Below, one piece after another: positions 1 through 5,430 of a stretch of DNA of 8,181 nt. Source of the DNA: Microcaldota archaeon. GTDB lineage: Archaea > Micrarchaeota > Micrarchaeia > Micrarchaeales > CABMGC01. The stretch covers positions 1 to 8,181 of the forward strand of contig JASHTL010000045.1 in NCBI GenBank assembly GCA_030040595.1. Reading direction: 5' to 3'. Made by a program: the position numbers and the translations under genes. Every line of letters starts with the position of its first letter. Within the stretch, counting starts at the first letter, position 1. The notes under the pieces are model-generated. The model made no database searches and was not told where the DNA came from. It was given only the letters and a program-made list of their open reading frames with translations.

Positions 1-17
1 CTATCCATTAGGTGCTT

Positions 18-1301
18 ATGGTGTCTGGGGAAGGAGTAGCTGATAAAAGATCGCAGCGGGTCATGGATTTCCTTACCCAGCCTGAGAAATTTGTCACGGA
101 TCTTGAGAAGGAGAGAAAGGAGGAGGAAAAGAAGGAGAAGGCCCTGAAAGGCAGCTTCGCTGAGCTGACCCTGGAGCGGCAGAAGGAGGACGTCGCGGTG
201 TCCCATGGTAAGAGTGAGAAGATAATTGAAGTGCAGGTAGCTATAAGCGAGGGCGTAAATTCCGGAGACAAGGGAGCTGTCGAGGAGCTAAGGAAGATTG
301 GAAACGCGCTTGTCGCCGAGACCGGCAGCACCTCCTGGGAAACCATCGAGAACAGGGCCGGAATGGCCGACAAGAAAATTGAAGCCGCTCTCGCCGAATT
401 GCCGGTCATAGGGGGAGAGAGTGGAAATGAACGAGCGCCTGCCGCGCAGATCATGAAGCTCAATGCAGAGGATATCAAGGAAAATTATGCGGTTATAGAG
501 AAAGAGCTTGTCGTATCGCAGGCTCTGGCGCGCGCAGAGAGGATAGCGACTGAGGATCCCGCAACCGGCGCAGAGTACCTGAAATCGTTCAACGAGGCAA
601 AGGCCGAAGGAATGGGACTGACAAAGGTAAAGTCGTCACTTGTAAACGCTGAGGTGACAAAGGAGCTTGAAGAATCGGTAGGCAAACGCGAGCTGGAGAG
701 CACCTACGTGCAGAAGGTCGAGGAGAGAGTCGCGGAGCTCGACAAGAAGGTGCAGGGAATACTGAAGGACGCGGGAGAAATGAACGGCGAGGAATGGAAA
801 AGGGCGTCGGAATCCAGGAAAAGGCGCCTTACTGAGATAAACGACCTGCAGGACGCGCTGTTTGTGGAGAGCCATGTATACATGCACAGGCTGGGCCAGC
901 ACGGAGAGGATGCGATAAACGACGTGCTGCTCAGGGCAAACAGGGCGGTAGGAAGGATCTCAGAGCGCACCAAGGGCAGGCTTGCCAACGTGCCTTCCGG
1001 AATAAACGTGGATGATCTCGAACTGATAAAGGAAAAGGGCGGAAAGATACTCGATGCATACCAGGATGCGGAAAACTCAAGCAACGCCATGGAGAGCCTG
1101 AAGGGAAAGGAGATCAGGCGCGTAATAGGCATGCTGAGCCCCGACATGCAGGAGGAGCTCCATAAACGGCTTCAGGACATGAAGAGTCTCGAGAAGACAA
1201 GAAGGTCGGAAGAGAAGGAGAAGGAACCGGAAGCGAAGGGGGAGAAGTGCGACATCGTGCTCCACATAGCCGACGCAAAGGAAGCGGATACAGGCAAATA
1301 A
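18..1301 (+). CDS. Hypothetical charged coiled-coil protein
   Basis: I do not recognise a family. The product is about 427 residues, very rich in Glu, Lys, Arg and Ala, with no signal peptide, no membrane segment and only one cysteine, close to the C-terminus. The first ~50 residues contain a dense Glu/Lys run (EKERKEEEKKEKALKG), followed by long amphipathic helical stretches. The tail is again Glu/Lys rich (RRSEEKEKEPEAKGEK) and ends in a short hydrophobic strand (CDIVLHIADA). This suggests a soluble, elongated, mostly helical cytoplasmic protein, perhaps a scaffold, but that is inference from composition only. An in-frame TAG at 9-11 limits the start: GTG at 12, ATG at 18 and GTG at 21 are all possible. 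I chose ATG 18 as the usual codon; the upstream promoter lies outside the window. A separate TATA box follows the gene, so it is probably not co-transcribed with the sigma-like gene. The reading frame is convincing (429 codons, consistent codon use); the function is unknown. Confidence 0.8.
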   Translation: MVSGEGVADKRSQRVMDFLTQPEKFVTDLEKERKEEEKKEKALKGSFAELTLERQKEDVAVSHGKSEKIIEVQVAISEGVNSGDKGAVEELRKIGNALVAETGSTSWETIENRAGMADKKIEAALAELPVIGGESGNERAPAAQIMKLNAEDIKENYAVIEKELVVSQALARAERIATEDPATGAEYLKSFNEAKAEGMGLTKVKSSLVNAEVTKELEESVGKRELESTYVQKVEERVAELDKKVQGILKDAGEMNGEEWKRASESRKRRLTEINDLQDALFVESHVYMHRLGQHGEDAINDVLLRANRAVGRISERTKGRLANVPSGINVDDLELIKEKGGKILDAYQDAENSSNAMESLKGKEIRRVIGMLSPDMQEELHKRLQDMKSLEKTRRSEEKEKEPEAKGEKCDIVLHIADAKEADTGK

Positions 1302-1364
1302 CCATATCCGGTGGCAAGACTTGCGTGAAAGGATCCAATAAACCTGATAAAAACATAGAGTAAC

Positions 1365-1372
1365 TTTATATA
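1365..1372 (+). promoter_or_regulatory. Archaeal TATA box for the sigma-like gene
   Basis: TTTATATA is a near-perfect archaeal TATA box in the 146-bp gap after the coiled-coil gene. With the box-to-start distance seen at other genes here (26-27 nt), transcription would begin near 1392. That is 56 nt upstream of the sigma-like ATG, so this mRNA would have a real 5' leader, unlike the leaderless neighbours. A weaker ATAAAA element at 1419-1424 sits about 29 nt before the ATG and could give a second, leaderless start. Confidence 0.6.
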
Positions 1373-1391
1373 GCACCTGAAGCAAGGGATT

Positions 1392-1412
1392 ATGGAAGGT
1401 TCAGGCGGCTAA
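1392..1412 (+). CDS. Possible six-residue upstream ORF (MEGSGG)
   Basis: An ATG lies exactly 27 nt after the start of the TTTATATA box, where a leaderless transcript would begin. It opens a six-codon reading frame, MEGSGG, ending in TAA at 1410-1412. It is not in frame with the sigma-like gene. Its position at the predicted 5' end of the mRNA is the only support; a frame this short can occur by chance. If translated, it could act as a leader peptide controlling the downstream gene. Confidence 0.22.
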   Translation: MEGSGG

Positions 1413-1433
1413 ATCTCATAAAAGCCATAATTA

Positions 1434-1450
1434 CATAGCCCGGGGCTATG
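1434..1450. promoter_or_regulatory. Perfect 8-bp dyad ending at the start codon
   Basis: CATAGCCC and GGGCTATG flank a single central G, giving a 17-bp perfect inverted repeat. Its last three bases are the ATG of the sigma-like gene. As DNA it has the form of an operator for a dimeric repressor. As RNA, CATAGC can pair with GCTATG around a CCGGG loop and hide the start codon. No Shine-Dalgarno sequence precedes the ATG. The symmetry is seen directly; the regulatory role is inference. Confidence 0.45.
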
Positions 1451-1720
1451 CAACAGGTAAATCCAATGACCCTAGCTATAAGATCGAGAGCAAAACGCTT
1501 CAATTCGGAAGAGCTTCAGGCCAAGGCTGTGGCTTACGCAGAGGCAAGAGACGCCGGTAACGCCACAACTGCAATGCGCGACGAGATAATAAGGGGTATG
1601 GCCGGAGTTGCGCATCGCATAATGTTCGACCGCGTTCATTATTACAATCCAGATGTAGTCAATAATGTCCTACTTGGATTTACTTCTGCTTTAGAAAAAT
1701 ACGACCCCAGAGGGGTGTAA
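1448..1720 (+). CDS. Sigma-70-family factor, N-terminal part (region 2)
   Basis: This is the first part of a frame-broken sigma-70-family protein. Residues ~43-89 (from AMRDEIIRGMAGVAHRIMF to the end) follow sigma region 2: a helix around GVAHRIMFDR, the PDVVNNVLLGFTSALEKYD segment in place of the usual DLIQEGNIGLLRAIEKFD, and then the start of the hallmark Y-D-P-x-x-G-V-K-F-x-T-Y-A motif. The frame stops at TAA 1718-1720 in the middle of that motif, after YDPRGV. The motif continues in the -1 frame as GVKYVTYA, so this is not a natural C-terminus. In bacteria region 2 binds the RNA polymerase clamp helices and the -10 element. ATG 1448 is the first start after an in-frame TAG at 1436-1438; ATG 1466 is an alternative. 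The frame change could be a one-base loss, a sequencing or assembly error, or recoding. Sigma membership is a strong motif match; activity is unproven. Confidence 0.7.
   Translation: MQQVNPMTLAIRSRAKRFNSEELQAKAVAYAEARDAGNATTAMRDEIIRGMAGVAHRIMFDRVHYYNPDVVNNVLLGFTSALEKYDPRGV
1703..1720 (+). other. Frame break (-1) inside the sigma region-2 motif
   Basis: The first frame reads GAC-CCC-AGA-GGG-GTG-TAA (DPRGV stop). The -1 frame reads GGT-GTA-AAG-TAC (GVKY) from 1714. Joining them after GGG gives YDPRG-GVKYVTYA, which has exactly the family spacing Y-D-P-x-x-G-V-K-F-x-T-Y-A. Adding one G to the GGGG run at 1712-1715 restores a single 213-residue protein. The two frames overlap only between 1666 and 1717, so the break must lie there. 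AGAGGGGTGTAA is not a standard X-XXY-YYZ slippery heptamer, so a lost base or homopolymer error is more likely than programmed frameshifting. Confidence 0.7.
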
Positions 1721-2088
1721 AGTACGTCACATATGCTGCAAAAGTGGGCATGGGATATGCCCGGCACGCGCTAAGGGGTGCGGAACGTGCCAGGATAAGA
1801 GAAAGTCACGTAACAAGTTATGATTCGTTTGAGAATCCGGAGTGGGCCTTGAGGGACAGGTCCGCTACAGCATCTACCGAGAATAGCGCATTAAGCGCTT
1901 TGGAGCTGAAAGAAATATTGGCGCTGGCGAGACGCCTGGTGAGCCCTACGGACTACGGCGTCCTGCTCTCATACCTGAGTGGAAAGACGCAGTACGAAGT
2001 GGCAGATGCGTTTGGGGAATATCAGATGTGGGTCAGCAGGTCCCTGGCCCGCACAAGAGATGCGCTAAGGGAAGAGATGTCCCGTTAA
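1714..2088 (+). CDS. Sigma-70-family factor, C-terminal part (regions 2.3-4)
   Basis: This is the continuation of the sigma-like protein in the -1 frame. It begins with GVKYVTYAAKVGMGYARHALRG, the end of region 2, where bacterial factors carry aromatic residues for promoter melting; here they are largely Gly, Met and Tyr. A short polar linker (RESHVTSYDSFENPEW) stands in for region 3. The last ~60 residues are region 4: SALELKEILALARRLVSPTD, then a helix-turn-helix KTQYEVADAFGEYQMWVSRS and LARTRDALREE, matching the family pattern L-x-x-L plus T-x-x-E-(I/V)-A plus V-x-x-x-L-x-R-(A/T)-x-x-x-L-R. The joined protein would be 213 residues, close to small sigma factors that lack full regions 1 and 3. 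If translated alone, GTG 1744 is the first start, but it lies inside the motif and has no own promoter or ribosome site, so 1714-2088 is best read as the second half of one gene. The strand and frame stay open to TAA 2088 with no other lesion. Confidence 0.68.
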   Translation, partial: GVKYVTYAAKVGMGYARHALRGAERARIRESHVTSYDSFENPEWALRDRSATASTENSALSALELKEILALARRLVSPTDYGVLLSYLSGKTQYEVADAFGEYQMWVSRSLARTRDALREEMSR

Positions 2089-2118
2089 GACCGCAAGAGC
2101 CTTGCAAGAAGCTGCCTA

Positions 2119-2137
2119 TTGCGCATATCCGGCGCAA
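2119..2137 (+). other. Small intergenic hairpin after the sigma-like gene
   Basis: TTGCGC (2119-2124) pairs perfectly with GCGCAA (2132-2137) around a seven-base loop, 30 bases after the sigma-like stop codon. No T-run follows directly, so it does not look like an intrinsic terminator of bacterial type. It may help end or stabilise the upstream mRNA. The rest of the 144-bp gap up to the next gene holds AT-rich promoter sequence and nothing else that I recognise. Confidence 0.25.
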
Positions 2138-2206
2138 CTCATGGAATTGTTCAAACCGGAATGCGTACCTTAATATAATCCAGAGTTTATATTACATCAG
2201 ATATCC

Positions 2207-2213
2207 TATAAAT
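2207..2213 (+). promoter_or_regulatory. TATA box of the MFS transporter gene
   Basis: TATAAAT starts 26 nt before the ATG at 2233, which puts the transcription start at or within a base or two of the start codon: a leaderless mRNA. This also fixes the start choice for the transporter. Two further TATA-like elements lie upstream (TTAATATAAT at 2170-2179 and TTTATATTA at 2186-2194) and could give longer transcripts. Confidence 0.6.
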
Positions 2214-2232
2214 CTGCAAGGCTGAGCACCGC

Positions 2233-3975
2233 ATGGATAAAAATGATAGTTATAGCAGGCATGCCGAGCAGTACGACATAGAGGCGGAGAAGAAGGAGAC
2301 AAGGTTTGGCGTTCATTACAAGTGGATTGCGCTATCGAACACTACTCTTGGGGTTCTGATAGCTACCATAGACGGCTCCATACTCATAATATCACTGCCA
2401 GCAATCTTCAACGGGCTGGGCGTCAACCCGCTCACTTCAGGAAACGTAGGCCTGCTCCTCTGGCTGCTTATCGGATACATAATAACGTCATCGGTTACCG
2501 TAGTCACCATAGGAAGGCTCTCCGACATGTTCGGGAGGGTAAAACTCTACAACCTGGGATTCCTCATCTTCGCAATCTGTTCCACGCTGCTCTGGGCCTC
2601 TTCATACCTGATACACGGAACCGAGGGGGTAATCTCGCTTATCGTTATAAGGCTCTTCCAGGGACTGGGCGGCGCATTCCTCTTCGCCAACGGAACCGCG
2701 ATTCTCACTGACGCGTTTCCGCACAACGAGCGCGGCAAAGCACTGGGAATAAACCAGATAGCAGGGGTTGCAGGCTCGCTCATAGGTCTTGTGCTTGGAG
2801 GCATACTTGCCGCGATAGACTGGCACCTTGTCTTCCTTGTAAGCGTGCCGATCAGCGTCATCGGAACCATCTGGGCGTACGTTGCGCTGCGCGAGGTCGC
2901 TACCATAAAGAAGAACCAGCGCATTGACATACTCGGAAACGTGACGTTCGCGCTGGCACTCACGCTCGTAATGTCCTCGCTGATATACAGCCTGCTGCCT
3001 TACGGGAAGAGCACCACCGGATGGTCGAATCCCTGGGTCATAGGAATTCTGCTGCTCGGAGTGGTGTTCCTCGCCTCATTCGTATACGTGGAGAAGAAGG
3101 CAAAGGATCCGATGTTCCACCTGGAATTGTTCAAGATACCCACTTTCTCGCTCGGCAACCTCAGCCTGTTCCTTGCAGGAATGGCCAGGGGAGGACTCCA
3201 GTTCATACTCATAATATGGCTTCAGGGGATCTGGCTGCCGCTTCACGGTGTCAATTTCATAAACACTCCGTTCCAGGCAGGCCTTGACATGACTCCGCTG
3301 ATAATAGGGTTCCTCCTCTCGGGTCCCATCTTCGGAACTCTCTCCGACAAGTACGGCGCGCGCCTCTTCTCAACTGCCGGCATGCTAATAAACGCTGCAG
3401 GATTCGTCATGCTGCTCCTCCTTCCTGTCAACTTCAATTTCTGGGTCTTCGCGCCAATAATATTCTTCCTGGGACTTGGCCAGGGAATGTTCGCTGCGCC
3501 AAACACCGCAGCGGTCATGAACTCGGTGCCTCCTGAGACTAGGGGAGCTGCCTCTGGACTTCGGGCAACGCTAATGAATCTCTCGTTCATGTTCAGCCTT
3601 GTGATCTTCTTCACGCTCCTGGTGCTTGGGGTATCCTCGGACCTTTCTACCGCTCTGTACAACGGCCTTGTGGCGCAGAACGTCTCGCAGGCAACTGCGC
3701 TGAGCATCTCGCAGCTCCCTCCCACCACTGTGCTCTTTGCTGCATTGCTCGGATACAATCCCATGCAGAGCCTTATTCCCTCGCAGGTGCTGGACAGCCT
3801 TCCGCAGGCGAACCAGAATACGCTCCTCGGGACATCGTTCTTCCCCACGCTCATCTCAAAGCCATTCGTCGACGGGCTGCACGTGGTCTTCTACATAGGC
3901 ACCGCATTCGCGCTCATAGCGGCCGCGTCATCGGCAATGCGGTTCGTCCGGAAGGAGAAGCCCAAGGGCAAATGA
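2233..3975 (+). CDS. MFS multidrug-type transporter, DHA2 family
   Basis: This is a 580-residue, very hydrophobic integral membrane protein of the major facilitator superfamily, most like the 14-helix drug:H+ antiporter family DHA2. In order: a charged cytoplasmic N-terminus (1-~30); TM1 with the DHA2-type motif TIDGSILIISLP (45-56, family form LDxTIVNVALP); motif A between TM2 and TM3, GRLSDMFGRVKLYNLG (94-109); a TM4-5 segment with RLFQGLGGAFLFANGT (140-155); motif C-like GVAGSLIGLVLGG (178-190); WHLVFLVSVPI (197-207), the usual W-R-x-x-F-x-x-N-x-P site; and a second motif-A copy GTLSDKYGARLF (368-379). Residues ~470-545 form an unusually long polar loop before the last helix. The family exports hydrophobic compounds with proton antiport; the substrate here cannot be read from sequence. 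The start is supported by a TATA box 26 nt upstream. The next gene starts 45 bp after the stop and has its own TATA box, so shared control is not required. I saw no frame lesion. Confidence 0.93.
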   Translation: MDKNDSYSRHAEQYDIEAEKKETRFGVHYKWIALSNTTLGVLIATIDGSILIISLPAIFNGLGVNPLTSGNVGLLLWLLIGYIITSSVTVVTIGRLSDMFGRVKLYNLGFLIFAICSTLLWASSYLIHGTEGVISLIVIRLFQGLGGAFLFANGTAILTDAFPHNERGKALGINQIAGVAGSLIGLVLGGILAAIDWHLVFLVSVPISVIGTIWAYVALREVATIKKNQRIDILGNVTFALALTLVMSSLIYSLLPYGKSTTGWSNPWVIGILLLGVVFLASFVYVEKKAKDPMFHLELFKIPTFSLGNLSLFLAGMARGGLQFILIIWLQGIWLPLHGVNFINTPFQAGLDMTPLIIGFLLSGPIFGTLSDKYGARLFSTAGMLINAAGFVMLLLLPVNFNFWVFAPIIFFLGLGQGMFAAPNTAAVMNSVPPETRGAASGLRATLMNLSFMFSLVIFFTLLVLGVSSDLSTALYNGLVAQNVSQATALSISQLPPTTVLFAALLGYNPMQSLIPSQVLDSLPQANQNTLLGTSFFPTLISKPFVDGLHVVFYIGTAFALIAAASSAMRFVRKEKPKGK

Positions 3976-3993
3976 GCAAATGGCTTACGGACA

Positions 3994-4000
3994 TATAAAT
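3994..4000 (+). promoter_or_regulatory. TATA box of the thermopsin-like gene
   Basis: TATAAAT lies in the 45-bp gap after the transporter and starts 27 nt before ATG 4021, again leaderless geometry. It argues against the longer start at GTG 4006, which would lie between the TATA box and the predicted transcription start. Confidence 0.65.
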
Positions 4001-4020
4001 CCGGCGTGCCAGAGATAGTC

Positions 4021-5382
4021 ATGCACGATTATCGACTTTCTGCAGCAATGACCGCTGCGCTTCTCAGCATCTTCCTGTCATCGCCGGCATCAGCGCACCT
4101 GGCGAGTCCGCTTTCAGGGATAAACCAGACGACGCCTGTGGCGGTTGGCGCAACCAGCTTCGGCCTCTACAACATATCCCAGGACAGCGGCCCGTACCAG
4201 GTAGAGACAAGCGAGGTGATAGGCTACTCTAGGTTAAAATACGCAGAGGCATACAATGCAACCCCTCCGGTCAACATCTCGCAGTACGGCGCAACGCTGC
4301 AGCTCAACGCCGTGATGAATGTTACCGCAAAGAACGGAAAAATGTACTCCTACTGGATACAGGACGTAATGGACCTGAACACGAGCAACAACACCTATTT
4401 TCTCGTAGACAACATATGGAATCTCACCAGCGAGTACGGAAACGTGACCAATGAGACGATCCAGGGCAACGGTAACTTCTCAACGGTAAGCTATCCCGTC
4501 TCATACTTCAAGAATACCACACAGGAATTCTACGGATACCCAACGAACAGCACTCCTTATTCGTATCCACTCTTCTTCGAGCCGGTAATATCGGTCGTCA
4601 TCTCCAATGGGAATCCTGTGGCGCGGATCGGCTACGACCAGAATGGCACCTACTCATTCTATGACAACGTCACGTTCAACATACCTTCAAGAAGCGCGTA
4701 CCTTCTCGTAACGCCTTATTACACCACCCCCACTCCAAGGAAGTACTTCAACAGAAACTATTACTACACCACGGGCAGCTATTATGACGCGGAGATGGTG
4801 ATCGGCGGCGAGGGCAGCGGCGAGATATCCCAGTTCAGCCATACAAACGCCACTTTCTGGGTGGGCTACCTGAACGGCACCTCTATAGTGCCATTTCCGG
4901 TTGTTGGAGACTTCGGGATAAACACCGACGAGGCAGCTCTGAACCTCTCTGCCAGTTCTTCAAACGGGCTGGTCTCTGTTGGCGAGGGACAGCTGAACTA
5001 CGACGAGAGCATAAAGGAGGGCCCGGCGCCTGAGGCGCTCCTCGAGAGGATTCCAGGCTCCACAACATCCTCATCGACAACAACATCATCATCGACAACC
5101 ACCGTGCCGGTTTCAATTGCATCGTCAACCGTGTGCTACCTGCCAAACGTGCCTGTGGGATGCACATGGATATCCACCGCAAACGCGACTGCGCCGTGCG
5201 CCGGTTACGTTTCCTGTCCTGCCCCGGCCAACTCCACTTCGTCTCCAACCACGAATTCCACTCCCGCATTAAGCTCGCATTCCGATTACATTCTGCCTGT
5301 TCTCATCGTGATAATCATCGCGCTCGTGATCACATTCTTCTTCGTTATAGAGGGGATCATGCACGCGAAGACCAGGCCATGA
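4021..5382 (+). CDS. Thermopsin-like (A5) secreted membrane-anchored protease
   Basis: The 453-residue product matches the thermopsin family (peptidase A5, PF05317), acid proteases found mainly in acidophilic archaea. An N-terminal signal peptide (1-25) ends in a good signal peptidase site (PASA before H26). The catalytic-type domain spans ~30-330 and shows the family landmarks: TTPVAVGATSFGLYN (37-51), QYGATLQLNAVM (88-99), YWIQDV (111-116), FLVDNIWN (127-134), YDNVTF (214-219), YYDAEMVIGGEGSGE (254-268, the most typical signature) and GDFGINTDEAALN (296-308). A Ser/Thr stalk (347-370) follows, then four cysteines (372, 381, 393, 399), a second Ser/Thr/Asn-rich stretch, and a membrane helix (423-444) with a short basic tail. 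About twenty N-x-S/T sites suggest heavy glycosylation. It should sit outside the cell, tethered by its C-terminus, and cut peptides at low pH. I know of no settled catalytic residues for the family, so activity cannot be read directly. ATG 4021 is chosen over GTG 4006 from the TATA spacing. Confidence 0.87.
   Translation: MHDYRLSAAMTAALLSIFLSSPASAHLASPLSGINQTTPVAVGATSFGLYNISQDSGPYQVETSEVIGYSRLKYAEAYNATPPVNISQYGATLQLNAVMNVTAKNGKMYSYWIQDVMDLNTSNNTYFLVDNIWNLTSEYGNVTNETIQGNGNFSTVSYPVSYFKNTTQEFYGYPTNSTPYSYPLFFEPVISVVISNGNPVARIGYDQNGTYSFYDNVTFNIPSRSAYLLVTPYYTTPTPRKYFNRNYYYTTGSYYDAEMVIGGEGSGEISQFSHTNATFWVGYLNGTSIVPFPVVGDFGINTDEAALNLSASSSNGLVSVGEGQLNYDESIKEGPAPEALLERIPGSTTSSSTTTSSSTTTVPVSIASSTVCYLPNVPVGCTWISTANATAPCAGYVSCPAPANSTSSPTTNSTPALSSHSDYILPVLIVIIIALVITFFFVIEGIMHAKTRP
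5062..5097 (+). repeat. Two 18-bp tandem repeats encoding the Ser/Thr stalk
   Basis: Two adjacent 18-bp units (5062-5079 and 5080-5097) differ at one base (ACAACATCC... against ACAACATCA...). Each encodes six Ser/Thr residues of the protease stalk. The in-frame unit length means copy-number change would alter stalk length without breaking the gene. Confidence 0.7.
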
Positions 5383-5388
5383 AACTGC

Positions 5389-5396
5389 TTATATAC
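5389..5396 (+). promoter_or_regulatory. TATA box of lysS
   Basis: TTATATAC begins seven bases after the thermopsin-like stop codon. With the spacing used by the neighbours, transcription would start near 5415, leaving a leader of about 15 nt before ATG 5431. No clear Shine-Dalgarno sequence lies in it. The placement rules out the in-frame TTG at 5401 as a start. Confidence 0.55.
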
Positions 5397-5430
5397 TTTC
5401 TTGTCTCCAATCTATCGAACCGGTCTTTTG

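Noticed and set aside
8..478. 156-codon minus-strand open frame opposite the coiled-coil gene
   Set aside because: Its low-complexity Ser/Phe-rich product is what the reverse complement of Glu/Lys-rich codons gives. The same holds for 704-1147.
1711..1717. AGGGGTG as a programmed -1 slippery site
   Set aside because: It does not follow X-XXY-YYZ; re-pairing of the glycine or valine tRNA after a -1 slip would be poor. I also saw no clear pseudoknot downstream.
2028..2225. 65-codon frame running from the sigma-like gene into the intergenic gap
   Set aside because: It begins inside the region-4 coding sequence and has no promoter, ribosome site or recognisable protein feature.
2101..2232. tRNA or other structured RNA gene in the 2089-2232 gap
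   Set aside because: Only one 6-bp hairpin and an 8-bp palindrome (CTTGCAAG) are present; there is no cloverleaf or T-loop motif.
3243..3854. 203-codon open frame on the minus strand inside the transporter gene
   Set aside because: It lies wholly opposite a strongly supported MFS gene, has no promoter or domain, and its composition (Ser, Arg, Pro rich) is that of an antisense shadow.
4006..4020. GTG start adding five residues to the thermopsin-like protein
   Set aside because: It lies between the TATA box and the predicted transcription start, and would put charged residues before the signal peptide without need.
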